DNA from: Sphagnum magellanicum
Lineage: Eukaryota > Streptophyta > Sphagnopsida > Sphagnales > Sphagnaceae
Length of the DNA: 64,000 nt
NCBI GenBank assembly: GCA_021904315.1
Contig: CM038909.1
Location: 22,730,212-22,794,211, forward strand
Reading direction: 5' to 3'
Below the pieces are notes generated by a model. That model was not told where the DNA came from, searched no databases, and worked only from the letters and a program-made list of their open reading frames with translations. The translations under genes were made by a program, and so were the position numbers. Positions 23,401 to 36,252 of this stretch are shown here, piece by piece (position 1 is the stretch's first letter; the number at the start of each line of letters is the position of its first letter).

Positions 23401-23500
23401 CTACTTTGGTGATGCAGCACTAGACGGTGATGATATGGATTTGGAAGGTGATGGAGATCCTGATGTTGACAGCAGTGGGGAGTTTGTGTGCGCTATATAA
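20490..23500 (+). CDS. SnRK2: SnRK2-type serine/threonine protein kinase (OST1-like, subclass III-like), 9 exons
   Basis: Kinase acting downstream of ABA receptors and PP2C phosphatases in osmotic-stress and ABA signalling. Exons: 20490-20642, 20965-21039, 21331-21432, 21620-21673, 21953-22045, 22292-22384, 22628-22732, 22856-22954, 23219-23500; every intron is GT-AG and phase 0, giving 351 residues against about 360 for OST1. Seen: glycine loop IGSGNFGVA (21-29), ATP-binding Lys44, helix-C Glu59, HRDLKLEN with Asp134, DFG from Asp154, and an activation loop [13 protein letters not shown] with Ser165, Ser169 and Thr170 at the positions phosphorylated in OST1. The C-terminus has the SnRK2 box (LPADLVD...SIEEIM-IIGEA) and an acidic Asp-rich tail ending [12 protein letters not shown], the ABA-box style of ABA-activated SnRK2s. 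Nine exons matches the canonical SnRK2 structure. No breaks. The subclass is inferred from the tail. Confidence 0.97.
22206..22311 (+). repeat. 60-bp duplication copying an SnRK2 splice acceptor
   Basis: The sequence around the exon 6 acceptor (atgggttgcag then tcagcactgttacatt, 22281-22307) has a near copy 60 bp upstream (22221-22247, with tcatcactgttacatt). The upstream copy has an intact AG at 22231-22232, but the reading frame after it reaches TAA at about 22260. Confidence 0.85.
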
Positions 23501-24163
23501 CATTGTAAAGTTGTAACAGGTGGCACTTTTCTTGGAAAGACCACAGGGTATGTTGGTGCAGCTTTTCCTTGCAGCATGGAAAAAAGTGCACACCTTGCTG
23601 CACCAACACCCCATCTGCAAATTGCTATACAAGATGAGTGAGTAGTAATACTGCACAAACATTACCAGCTGGAGGAAACTTCCATTTACTGTTGATAAGA
23701 GACAAAAGCAAGTATATTAGGATAGGCTGAAGAGTTGGGTTGATTTGCATTTAATTACCTCTTCAGATAAGCTTCTTGCCAAAATTCTAATGTTAGGATG
23801 TGTTTTCACAACTTCTGGATGGTTTGTTTCTCTTAGATGTTGCAGTTGCCTGTGCATTATCAACAGGTAGAGTATCCAGGTAGGTTTCTCCAAACAATTT
23901 CTTTTTAGTTACAAGTTTGTGATGTTTTATTTAGTAACAACACTGGAGCTGTAATTCTGTAGGCCACTATTTGCTGTGCTTGCACTAGAATAGGACATAT
24001 TAGGTGCTCTTTATGAAGAAGTTTTAGCATGTACCAGAGTGGGAAATATTGGGTGTTCCATATTAAGTTTTAGCATGCCAGGAAGTATTGGGTTCACCTT
24101 CTGAAAGTCTTATTTCCTCTGAATTTTAGCAACTGAGCAGTTGTAACACTTTTCAAGAACTTG
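23501..24163 (+). other. SnRK2 3' UTR and downstream region
   Basis: Transcript-like composition, probably the 3' UTR. Around 23998-24090 'ttttagcatg' and 'ggaa(a/g)tattggg' occur twice, a minor local duplication. No further coding signal. Confidence 0.45.
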
Positions 24164-24309
24164 GAGAGGGAGAAACCTGTTGAAACACATAAGCAGGGAA
24201 ACCTGTGTGTTTTCAAGTACGTGGTGATGTATGAATGAGAGGGAGAATGCTGTTGAAACACATAAGCAGGGAAACTTGTGTGTTTTCAAGTATGTGGTGA
24301 TGTATGATA
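24164..24309 (+). repeat. 73-bp tandem duplication downstream of SnRK2
   Basis: Unit 24164-24236 and unit 24237-24309 are about 95% identical; both contain gttgaaacacataagcaggg and gtggtgatgtatga. Confidence 0.92.
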
Positions 24310-26334
24310 GGAACTAGCAGATATACAATGGGCCAATGATATTTCTGTATTCTGTTTTAGGCTTGAACCCATGTGAGAGGGGGGATCTCTATGTGAACTT
24401 GTTCTCATATCATGTCATTTTTTTACATTATCTATTTCTAGCTCATCGATGGGCATATGGCAATGCAAGCATTGGATTAGTCATTGCTATCACCTTTTGA
24501 CCTTGTTGTTGCATGAAATAGGTGAATCAGGGATCTTCCAAAGTAGCTAATCCTTCAAATTCTCTCCTGCTAGTAGCACAAAAACTTGGGTCAAATTTGG
24601 GATTTGGGGTTGGTCAATGCTCAATCCCTTCCAACTGAACCATTAGATTGGGTTCAATCTTTGTGTGAGGGCACAGAATGTGTGCTGCAAGATCATGCTT
24701 GGATTCCTTAAAACAACACCTTAGGAGGAGTTAAATGATGCACCAGGAGAAGCTATAGGGCTTGAGTAAATTTTTCCATTTGAGTTTGCTTTTGGACCTT
24801 GAGACAGGCTACACTTTACGAGTTTTGTTGCCCATTTCATCTCCAGTCTCACACCCCTTTGATCGATAAAACTCCATCCCCCTTACTCTTTCATGAGAAG
24901 GAACTTAATTAGCTTTGCATTTTTGGTGCTCAAGGATTGTGCATGTAATATGTATTTGTCATTAACTGTGACTTAAGGGTTCTCCATATGTATTAAAGTT
25001 GCTGAGGATGTGTTTCGATTCTTGTGTGCAAATGTCACAATGCCTTTTACTTCATAAAAGGCACTTTCATCTTGAGCATTGTTGCAATATCAAATGGCCA
25101 AAAACATAATTTTTTCCCTTCAACCTCTTTGCGTACAAGACACTAACAAATTTTGAATACAAATGTGACTAAGTTATTTGGGTTGACAATTCTTTGTTCA
25201 ATTGAAAAAAAATCTTGGACTGGTTGGGAAAATAACTTGAAATTGAACATTTTCATTTGTCCTTTAGGGTCATTTTTTCATGGCTATGGTGGTTCTCTAA
25301 TCTTTAGTTGCAGTGACTCTACTATGAACATGGTTAATGGAAGTATAATTCAATGTGTTCAATGAGGTCACATCAATTGTAATGTGTCACAAGGACATGT
25401 CAAATATTACACAAGTCCTTTTCATGAAAGGAATTTTCACAATCACTCAAAACCTATCAATTTTAGCATTTGCAAACTTGTCCATGGATGAGTAGTGGCA
25501 TAAGGTAGATAGGCTAGTGGGTAAATACATTAGGACTTTAAAGTTGTTAAAGTCAAACCTTCAATTCATTGGGTATTTAAGGACAAGGAAAAGTTGTAAA
25601 CAATTTGTGGGTGCATCCATGACTGTTGAAATCACCTAATTTGGTTAAGAATTGAGCAAGATATGGATGCCTATAAATAAGGAAATGTTTTGCTAAATAA
25701 AAATTTCAATCAAACACATGTTAATTCCCTAAATAAAAATTGCAACCCGTAAAGTGAACAAATTATGTACACTTGACACATGGACAAGATCAAAACCTTG
25801 ATCAAATTAATTGAACGTAAAATTTGTGTGTTTATTTGTGCAAAAAAATTTATCAAACATCAATGAACGAGATGACAAATCTCAAAAAGGCTTTAAGATC
25901 TACATCAATGATGGATGAAAAATTGTTTGCTTAAACCTAAAATCCTAAACAAGTTGGAGGCTTCACCAAAGGTTTTGGCTATTTTGTGTGCTTTCACCCC
26001 AAAATTTAACGGGAATTTCAAAAACTTCTTCACTATCTTAAACCAAAAAGTTATCCACCTTCATAATTTAACCATTGATTTTATTTTTTCCTCTTGCTTG
26101 CGAAAAGAACTCAAGCCCACCTATTATGTGTGCATACTCTCTCATGGTTTCTTTCAATCAAACTTGGGTCCACCTCATTTGATGTTTGCACATTTTTTAA
26201 TTTGGTTGTAGGTTGAACCCAAACCCTCTTAGCTCAAGATTGATCTCCTTCTTAGTTGCTCTCTTGGTTGAAGGTCGAACCCAAACCCCCTTGATTCAAA
26301 AATTTCTCTATTGGTTGTAAGTTGAACCCCTCTA
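24310..26334. other. Intergenic spacer
   Basis: Composition declines to AT-rich. No gene supported. Holds a weak SINE-like relic at 25505-25575. Frames such as 25915-26211 (+) have no recognisable similarity. Confidence 0.5.
25505..25575 (+). mobile_element. Possible tRNA-derived SINE relic
   Basis: A-box-like TAGGCTAGTGG at 25510-25520 and a degenerate B-box (accttcaattc, about 25557-25567) about 48 bp downstream. Weak on its own; listed because better examples exist at 39.4 and 46.3 kb. Confidence 0.3.
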
Positions 26335-26893
26335 ATCATTATCTCTCTATGTGCATTTTCTTTAAAAAAACTAAGTCAAAATCCCTTTTGATCCATGTTT
26401 TCTTTTCACGTGCACAAACCTTCATAATCACTTGTTGAAGCTTTTGATCACTCTTTCTTTATGTGTGTGTTTTCTCTCTCAAACCCCCTAATGATCTTTA
26501 TTCTTTTTTTACACATGCACTTTCTTTTTTTTTGGTCCTTGGCTAAACCCATTTGATCATTCTCTCTCTATGTGTGTGTTTTCTCTCAAGAATCAAGTGG
26601 AATCCCATGTGTGATCCTTGTTTTCTTTCTACATGCATTTGTTATTTCTCTTGGTCTTTAGCCAAACCCTCTCTAATCACTTTTTCTTTTTTTACATGTG
26701 TATTTTTTCTCAAAAACTAGTTGAATCCCCTATTGATCCTCATTTTTTTCCTACACACACACATTCTCCCTCTTAGTCCTTAATCACACATCTTTAATCA
26801 TTCTTTCTTAAGAACCAAACAAAACCCCCTATTAATCTTTGTTATCTTTCTACACTCACTTGTTTTCTCTTAATCCTTGGTTGAAACCTTTTG
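26335..26893. repeat. Degenerate tandem array, about 110-120 bp per unit, about 5 units
   Basis: Units begin near 26340, 26452, 26561, 26680 and 26802. Each runs: a '(ct)ctatgtgtgtgttttctct' block, '-aaaccccctattgatc-ttgttttct', '-tacaca(t)gcactt', then 'tcttggtccttggctaaaccc-ttgatcat'. The units are diverged by substitutions and small indels, and pyrimidine-rich on the plus strand. A related 'ggttgaaggtcgaacccaa' element precedes it at 26205-26330. Confidence 0.8.
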
Positions 26894-29600
26894 GCAACTA
26901 CAAACTAGGTTACATTGAAGCATTGAAGCTTGCTCTTGCAAGTTTTTAAACCAATCACCTTGCATTTTTCTATTCCCTTGCCTTCCTTCTTTCCTCTCTA
27001 TTTTTGTTTATTACCTCCTTGTCCATAGTTTTTTGTCAGAAAATATTCAAGTACTCATTACTTGTTACAACATGGGATTGATTGTAATCCACTAATGGTT
27101 ATTTGCCTTGTTTCTATGTAGGCAAGTGTGGCATGGAAAACAAATTATGAATTCAACAAAAACTTCACTAAGTTGGAGATGCATAATTTTGGATTAAAAC
27201 TCTTGATTCACAAGTAATTATAACAAGGTTCATAATTAATTTTGTCGACTCTATTTCTATTATAGCAATAAGGTTCATAGGCATTTTCATGTCGTATCTT
27301 TGTTTAGATTCCACAATTTCCCACCATTAGTTCTTGATTCAATAAGTTTTACTATAGTTGTTAAGTTCATTAGCTCTTTAGTAATTCCATGAACTCCCCC
27401 TTGTTGATTGTCATTAAATGCTTTCGAATTGTTATCTTTTTTCATATGATGTGTGAAGTGTTGTCATGTATGCATTGATAAGTATAGTCTTCGTCATCCA
27501 TTGTCTTGAAATTAAATGGCTAAACTTTTATAGCCTTGAATTCATTTTTAATATTTTTCTTAGACATTTATTTGTCAAGAGCCTTATTTAACCAACCAAT
27601 GAGCTTTATCTTATATGGTTCAATATACTAATTTCTAACCATGACATTGTCTCTTTCTTTTTGAAAGGTTGTTTTGAAAGGTTGGAAATAGCTCTCATCA
27701 AAAGGTTTTAAGGCATGAAAAGTAAGTGAAGGTAATGTGCATATGTCCAACCCAAACTATTGTGCTTGTTTTATTGCTTCTAAAGCTACATGTGAACGAT
27801 AACAATTTATAACAAATAAATGATGATTAGACTAAGAGATACCACATGGAAGAAATCTTTTTTAAAATGACATAAATTCCTTGAATTGATAAAATGTCAT
27901 CCGTGCCTTCTTTTACATCACCATACATGTCCCTAGTTTGCAATTCTTGATGTAGTTATCTTTGATTTTTTCTCCCTTGAATACGTAAAACCATGGTAAA
28001 ACTCCTCCTACAATATTTACAACATAGTTTTAAAAACTATCATTCCCTAGACCTAGGGATTGTGTTGTAGACCTAATATGAACCCCTTTTTGTCAAAAAG
28101 TTTGCCCCTAATTAGTACCCTACTTAAATCCCTATTTCATCAAAATTTCAAATGTGAGCTACACCATGTTGAATGTATAATGTTTATAGGTTCAAGTAGA
28201 AGGATTTGCAAGAGTTCTATGAAGTTTTGTAGGTCATCCTTTATAATTTTGAGTAAGTTAGACTTGTTTTGAATAGTCATTTGAGAAGAGTAAATTCGTT
28301 ATTGAACTAATGGAATTAGTTTGAGATTCTCAAATCAAACTTGTGATACGATTTGTTTTGGTAAGAAATGCAAAATGTAAGAATCTCCTTACTAATCATT
28401 AGGATGTTCAATAGATTTGAGTTGTAAGATCCCAATGCAACAATGCATCCTTTGATACTTAGGCTTGTTATTCCTTCTATGCTTATGATTTGAACATTCA
28501 TTATAAATTAGAGGTTTAGGATATTTATGGTGTTATTGGATCCCTTTCAAAGTATAGATTTTTTCCCATCACCAAACACTTGGCCTCCCATAACAAGGGG
28601 CAATATTTGTGAATCTATCTTAGACCACACCTTTACCAAACACTAAAACATGTACGATATGACCATTGGGTGTAATTATATGTGACAATATCCACCCTAT
28701 TACCAAACACTCATTTTAAACAATTACCAAATACTAATTCCCAAGGCTAAATACTAGGATTTGATGCACTATGACATGGTACTCCAAGAGTGCATTTGTG
28801 TGAAATTTTATGTGCCCTTGTCCACCATTTCACCAAACACTTGAGATAAATTAAGTACTTTATGTCTAAATAAATGTATAACATTACACCCATGACCAAA
28901 CACAAGTACAAAGTCATTGGTTAAATTTGTGAAAACAATTGAACACAAATGTCTCATGCCAGGCATTCAGTCAGGCATTCAATCATTGATCAAATCATGC
29001 ACATTGGCAAGTGTTTGGTCCACATCTACCCTAATGCTACCACAACACATGTTGCCAAATAATGAGTTTTCAAGCCCCCACTTGCAGGTCAAATATGCCT
29101 ATTGAATTTGAAAGTTAGATGCGAACATGGGAACATGGTTTGACGCTTTGTTTTGTTTGATTCATTCCACAATTGCTTTACATATATAGACAACGTATAT
29201 GTATATGATGCTTGTTGATGATTAGCCAGAGTCATGAAGGCTACAAAAAAAATGGACCCAACCACAAGTTGAACATAAAGAAAGAAAGAAAGAACATGAA
29301 GGTGTGAGAAAGCAAACTTGAATTTTGTCCAACAAAAACTTTGGAATATAAATGATTGGCTTGAATTTGAATTGTGGCCAACACTAGAGTTGAAGTTGCT
29401 GCACACTCGTGCAGTTGTTGATCACCTTCAACTCCAATGATGTTCAATGCAAAGCTATTTCACATGCTCAAATTCAAACTGTGGTCAGCAAAAGGAAATC
29501 ATCATTGAATTAAGAACTATAGGAGGAGAGGTGAGGAAAATGAACCCTTAACCTCAACAAGTAGACCCAAGGATCAGATTATCCCACAACGACAAAGATA
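26894..29600. other. AT-rich intergenic spacer
   Basis: No supported gene. 28565-28900 repeats the short motif 'accaaacact' about six times (for example near 28568, 28634, 28702 and 28829) at irregular spacing. A (GAAA)n run lies at 29277-29293. Confidence 0.5.
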
Positions 29601-30250
29601 ATATGTGTGGTGTAGGGTTGGAAATGTTTAATCAAACCTAGGGTTCCCTCAATTGGCATAGGGTGTAAGCACTGTGAATGGACCCAAAAACCCTGTAACA
29701 AAGTGAGGTTCAGCAGATCCTACTTATCTGCAAGTAGCCCCGAGGAAGAAGTAGACCAAAGGTGAATTAAGGCTGTTGTAGGGGTTCCTACAAGGTGACC
29801 CCCACATATGAATGACTCCAAACTATGAATGAACCATTATGTTTATAAAATTATCTCAAGTTGGAAGAGCATCAGTATATATACATATACATACAATACA
29901 TAAACATGTATGGGCAGCCTCTGATTTCATTACATGGCAAAAGTCTTAAGTTAACTGTCAGGGTTTCAACTCTGCCAGCTGTCACCAAAGCAATCAGGTA
30001 GACTAGTGTAGTTACTGATGCCTTCCATGCAACACACTTTGACTGTCAGGTCAAGTGTGGAGAGAGTCTTCAGGATATTGTCAAGCTGATGATACACTCC
30101 AGTTGAGAATGGGCGTTAATTTTAAGCTCTACAGACTACTAAAAATATTTTAGCAGTGTTAGCAGTTTTGATACCATCCAGCCAAATGAGCAATTGGACT
30201 TAACAAAATGGTTGGTGATTGCACCTGATGAAAGAAACAGACAATTATTT
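29600..30250 (-). other. Probable 3' UTR and downstream region of the TTC5-like gene
   Basis: Composition is closer to that of the gene than of the spacer. No coding signal beyond the stop at 30251. A 'tatatacatatacatacaatacata' AT-dinucleotide stretch (29876-29902) could mark the polyadenylation zone. Confidence 0.35.
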
Positions 30251-33200
30251 TCAAGGAGCAATATTTTCTGCTTGCAGTGTTGAGCAAACAGCATCCTGTA
30301 CTAAGGTAGGCCGACCATTCAACAGAAGCTGCTGAGGCAGATCCACACGTATTGCTTTGTATTGATATGTCTGCATCACAAAGACTCAATGAGGCTTTCA
30401 TGCAGATCTTCTCAGAGAAAAAGACCAAAAATAGATGATTTCACTTTTAAATCACTTTGCAACAAACTATTGAGAACCCCAAAGTGGTACACTAGGGCCC
30501 TCTGCTAATTGGAAGACAGACCCTTAAATGTAACCATAGGATATGAACATGTGAACACAAGAATTGAAAACAATGAAGAATGCCATTTGAAGAAAATGGA
30601 GAGATCTTCACCTTGCCCTGCCATGACACGCACACATTGTGGAAGAAAGGTTCCAGTAAGGTCACAGTGTTACCCTCCCTAATCTGCAGATTCACCAAGA
30701 CTCTTAAAAGACTCCAACCAGGTTGACAGTAAAACATCATCAAGTCAAAATTGTCACTTCAACACCACCTGACATTTCATCATCAATTCTTCCAAATAAC
30801 GTTAATGAAGAAGACATTTACCGCACCCTCACGAAGCGCATACACAGAGAGAGCAAAGCAGTTGGCTTCTCGATCAGCCACTAAATAGTAACTGCACAAC
30901 ATTGCTTCAGTCCATTACATGCTTTAAAAACTCCAACACGAAGAGACATACACACACTGCTCTGTTACTAGACCTTATCCTGATGATTGGCTTCTGCTTA
31001 ACACTGCTGCCTATGCCATTTGGTCTTAAAGTATCAAGGATTTTACCTCCAGTTCTCTTGTGCTAAAGCCAAAAATGAAATGCATTTAAACATTAGTGTG
31101 ATATTAACATGAAGACTCCTACTTTGGCAGGAGCTAAGCACACAGGCATTGGATATTGGTTACAAATAATTCTTTCCAGAACCTTTTACCTACTGCAAAT
31201 GCTCTTACAAAACTACTGTGCATAGCAAAGAGGTTGGTGTACAACACTGCACACAGCTACATGAGGCAATGTGTGGCCATCAGCTTAAAGTAATCTGTTC
31301 TAGCATTGTGAATTGCTATGAATCTTCTAACAATAAATAACATGCATGGGGCAGAACATGGGAGCAAGGAACATACAGGGGCACTGAATTCTCATGAGGG
31401 ACAGTCTGTAGCACTTTCCCTAGAAGTGCCACACCCTTGTTAAATCCTTCTTGCAAGGCTCCAACTCTTACTTGCTTGTGAGCACCAACAGCTGTTCCCA
31501 TTCCAACCCCCAAGACATAACTGACCTCCAGTTTTTCAAGGGCAGACAGAGAGAGATTTAACTTCCCAAAGAAGTCCTGGTCTTGAGTTTCCATTCTTTC
31601 ATGCTCTTGATCCACTAAATCCTAAGGTTTGCCCCTTTGAATAACCTGCAAAGGTTGGGAGAAAGTACCAGTTTTCCATTATCAGCCCTTAGTAGTGTGA
31701 CATGGGCAGGGTATCACTCCCTATTTGGGAGTAGATGAGATATTACATTGAGTGCATGGCAACAAAGATCAAAACTGCTCTCACTGCCCACCTCAGGAAG
31801 CCAAAAAACTTGAAGGGTCTTTCATCAAGTCATGGCAGTTTTGAGTTTAAACAATTTAAGCAACTGTACTCATTGTTGTGTTGAGACTCTGATCATATTT
31901 TCAGTTCTTCCTCTTGATGCTACTCTTGCTAAAAATTAATCTTGCTCTGACATTCTGTTGAACATAATAATTAAATACTCATCTCTTTTCCTTACAAAAT
32001 CTGACAAGGTGTCCTTGGTAATTGGTGAGACAATGTGACGACATCAAGAACCAAAACCTCTCTGGGTAACCAGACTTGCAGCACTGGTTCTGACAATATG
32101 ATGCCACTGTCTGCTTTTGATTGAATTTGCACCAATATCCCCCAACACTGTTCCATGGAATCCTCCCCAAGTCTTCAAGTCACATTGTCATTGTTGCCAG
32201 CTAGTAGAAATCCATCTTAGAATAGTGAAAGAGGCTTACAAGTATCTGGAGGAAGGCAAGATAGAATTGATGCTAATCTCTTTGGCTTGATTCGCCCCTG
32301 TATGCAAATAAAACCAAATATCAAATGCTGAACTGGGGAAACACCCATCCTAACATTGAACTGGCAATCTAAACTACAAATTCATACACCAGCCAAAAGC
32401 CATCTCCAATTCTACAAACAACACAATAGGAATTTCTCTCTCCAAAGTGTTTCTGCTCAGATAGCAATATGGTTGAGACAACCAGCAATTTGCAGAAACC
32501 CTTGTGGAGAGTCAACCAGAATTGTGTGAATTTCTACTTCAAGTTTGTTTATGGTTTGAAATTTAGACCTTCCTGCTGCATTCTTTCCTGCCAGACTACT
32601 GCTTTACACAGCCTCCCCTTTGATTCCCATAACTGTAATAGAAATCATAGCTATGGAAAGACCATAGACAATTTAGCAGTTTGAGCATCCCTTGCTGGTC
32701 ATTTTTGGGCTCATAATGCAATCTATAACCTTCAATGAATATCATTGCAGTGGTATATGCAGCTACTATGGTAATTGTTATCTCTTTAGCATTTGCCATC
32801 TTATTGATCTTCCCTAAGGATTAGAGACATGTCATCCTGCTGTAAGACTGCCAACCTTCTAAGGCCCTAGGATGGACATGGAGAGCCAAGAATCGAGACA
32901 GCTTACCTTATTGACAGTGAGATCTTCAAGTTTGCTCAGCAAGTTTACTAGTTTACTAACTTCATGTTCGGCATGCAGCCCTGGATCACGGATACTAGCA
33001 GCCTCAAACTTTTGCAGAGCCCTTTCATAATCCTCCAAATATTGATGGACCTGCTCCAACTCAATTCCTCCATCCAATTGGTGAGGGATTCAAAACTTGG
33101 ATGGTGTGAGTTTGCAAAATGCATCATCAATCAAACTGCCATGTAATTTGAAGTGGATGATTGATGGAATCAAAGATCTCACTGTTGCACTGTTAAAATG

Positions 33201-36200
33201 TAGATCAGGATTCGCACTTGCCATTTCATCTTTCTCCTACATGACATGCACCCCAGAACATAATACAATCAGCACATGAGTCAACCAGAAAGCCACTTTT
33301 GATGTTGAAAATTCAGCCATAATCAGCACTACCATAAATTCAACAAGAAGTTATTGCTATGTATATTACTGTCTCAAAGCTGGCAAATTCATCAGAGTTA
33401 GAAACGGAGTAGTACCAAAACTGTAGTATCTTAAGGGTGGGATACAACAAAGCCTTGATCCAGGTGCAAGGGACTGCAACCAGCCTAGTTCACCCTAAAC
33501 CTATTCCAAGATTTTCTGCTTGACTGCCTAAACAGACAATGGTCCAAATTGATATACTCCTGCAGCAATTCTGCAGATGACTCATTACACAGTTGCTTTC
33601 TAGGTCATCATATGTGTTAAGACATTTCAGAGCTGCACTGCAAATGGGATTGACTACTAAAACCAGCAAACCGTTGGCAACCACTAAACCCAAACATTTT
33701 ACATCTCTGTGGAAATGCTGCAAAGGTGTGCTTAAGTACTGATATCTATCAAGGGCCTCAGAAGCTCTACAACCTACAGAAACTCTACAACAAGTTGGGA
33801 AGATCCAACCAAGTTTACAAAATTGGACAAAAAATGCTTGGCTAAGTAGCAGCTGCTGTCACTGGGAGCAACTCTCAATGCGACTTGGACATCATTGCCC
33901 TTGTTACATTGCACTGAATCAAACTAAGTCAACAGACACAAGAATGATTGATATGGACACCAAAGGACTCACCACATTTTGATAAGCTTTGAGGGACTGA
34001 TGCAGCTTACTCTGATCCCAAGCACCCGTCACAAAGAAGCTTGTGAAGAAAGCATTCCCTAGAGTGTCTGCAGCCCAAAACATCCATGTGAGTCATGAAT
34101 TTAGGATCATTTGCCAGGATTAAGTTCAGTATTGAAACCTAACTGAGAATTCAAAATTCTCCATCCTGAGTTTCTGTTGCATTTCCAGAAGCAACAGGAA
34201 GACTCAATTGTGATATCAGCAAGCAGCCAAGAGACATAGTCAAAAAAGGATTTCAATAGTATCCCGATTCCAGATGCAAGAAACTTGTGGGTAAGCTTCA
34301 TCTCATTTGCCATGGCACAACATTTATCCTACTCTATTCCAGGTTTGAAGAGGGTCATTTGAGATCAGAAGCATACACCAAGACTGGCCATCCTTGATGT
34401 CAAGAGTGACTGCTTGCTTAGCATGTCGAATGCTTTCTTCTATTGTCTCTGCCTCATCTGGACTTCCTGCATTGACAGTTTTTGTAATTTTTGCTTATTA
34501 GCAACAGTGTATATATGTCTCAGACACTGTACTGCTTCCAACTCTACATTCACAATGATTGGCACAGCTGAAGTGAAGAATAAAATGACAAGTACATGCT
34601 GTGTGACCACAAGTAAGGAAGTTTCTCCCATGTCATTATACCAATTTGTGGCATGGATGAATGTCATGTAGCAATGATCTAAGAAAACAGAGGCTTTGAT
34701 TTGTCATTACCAGATCTAAGATGACAAAGATGGCCACCCTAAATCCTTGCCGGCAGTTCATAAGAGCTCAACAGACACATGCTTGTAACTAGCTCACATC
34801 AACTGAAAACAACAATAAAAGTATAGGAGAAGGGTAGAGCCAGAAGCACTTCCTTGTTTTGAGGTGCCTAGGCACAAGGGCAGCAGCCCGAGTGATGGGC
34901 ACCAGAAAACAAGGAAGGGCCAAGGGCCCTACCCTTCTCCAGCACAAAAGCCTGCCCTAATATTCAGAGGGTGTGTGCTTCCACAACAGAAGATGCCTTC
35001 CATTTCATGAGATCCTGGAAGATCCTCATTGAGTTCTTGCGCATGACAACAGTCATCTAAATACACTACAAAAATTAGGGCATGCTTTTACAATGGGAAC
35101 AAAGACGACACAGTTGGGGAATGAGACACTTTCATGAGCAATAATCAGCAGCAATGCCACTTATCCTGCTGTAAAGTTTCAACAATATCAACTGGACTTT
35201 ATCAAGATAGTCATAGGTCTAAATCATTATAGAAGCAGAGCATAAACCTTGCACCATAGTCACAGAAATACCCTGATGAGAGTAATAAGCTTTACCTTTG
35301 GCAATTCGCCGCTCAAGCATAGATAGCTGTTGGAGAGCTTTCTTGTTCAACCCCTGTCCACATCCCACCCCAGGTATCTCCTGTTTGTCAACTCCCAAAT
35401 CAAGAGCAATTCTGGGTGGGAAAACTTGACCATCAAAGTACAAAAGGAACTTCAGAGCTATAACTTATTCATAATCACTGAAGTGTTCAGGGACTGAAGA
35501 AGACCTTGCTAAGTGCATAATTGAAGCAGTTTTTGGCCTGTGAGAGATCTCCTTTCTTCCAAAAACAGTTGCCCAGACAACACCATGCATCCACTCTCGA
35601 AGGATCTAGCTTCACCTGTTCACTCCACTCCAAAGCTTGATACCTTGAGAATCAATAGCAAAAAAATCCTGCACCATTTTATTGTCAGTAACAAATGTAA
35701 TTCTTCTCTACTAGAAAGAAAGATTCATGGAAAGGGCGAAATGTGAGTACAGATTTTGCGAGATGATCTTCAGCTTCTTTGCAGTAGTCAGGACCAGCAT
35801 CAAGGACCTTCCCTCGCAAATACTCCCATTGCGCTCGTTGCTCCGGTTGCTTCCTGCATTCTAAACATTTCCAACAAAGCCCTGGACTGAGCTCCTCGGC
35901 GTTTTCACAAACTACAAACTCCTCCTCACGCCGGCCTTTTATTCTCAAAACAAAGTAGTAAAAGAAGCGAACAAAAGCTCTCCAAAAACCAAAACAGAAA
36001 AAAAAAAAAAACAAAACAAAATTGGTTGCAAAAACAAGAAACATTAAAGACAACAAGGCGAGAAGCAGTACCTGATGCGATTTCAGCGAGAACAATCAAC
36101 GCTTGCTGCATCAAATTATCCAGCCGCGCTTTCTTTATACTCGGATCAAGCGGGAAGAAAGTATCTCGCACACAGTACAAATCCTCAATCATAGATAATA

Positions 36201-36252
36201 AGGACACAAAAGGATCTTGATTCTCCGACTCTTTGTTGCTTCTTCCCTCCAT
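30251..36252 (-). CDS. TTC5: TTC5/STRAP-like tetratricopeptide and OB-fold protein, 13 exons
   Basis: In animals TTC5 (STRAP) is a p300 stress cofactor and binds nascent tubulin chains to trigger tubulin mRNA decay; the plant role is not established. Minus-strand exons: 36252-36072, 35860-35751, 35615-35505, 35353-35296, 34466-34377, 34067-33973, 33236-33183, 33050-32907, 32297-32240, 31491-31377, 30891-30822, 30683-30612, 30370-30251. Phases agree at all junctions, giving 425 residues (human about 440). Seen: N-terminal SMIEDLY-VRDTFFP, EYLRGKVLDAGPDY-KEAEDHL-K, a TPR (DAWCCLGNCFWKKGDL, about 104-119), NKKALQQLSMLERR, EESIRHAKQAVTLDIKDGQSW, the TTC5 hallmark FFVTGAWDQSKLHQSLKAY, NPDLHFNSATV, a TPR with YLEDYERALQKFE, and a C-terminal OB-fold (about 310-425; GKVLQTVPHENSVPL, CFALSVYALREG, NTVTLLEPFF). 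The exon 10 acceptor (31492) has a weak pyrimidine tract and is the least certain junction. No breaks found. Confidence 0.93.
34826..34940. repeat. Long imperfect hairpin in TTC5 intron 4
   Basis: Arms 34826-34868 and 34898-34940 are inverted complements over about 43 positions with two fully paired 12-bp blocks (ggagaagggtag and cttccttgtttt) and a small internal mismatch bulge. The loop is about 29 bases. The structure resembles a plant microRNA precursor or a foldback MITE. Confidence 0.8.

Noticed and set aside
26335..26893. CRISPR-like array
   Set aside because: Units are diverged and contiguous without unique spacers; the genome is eukaryotic.
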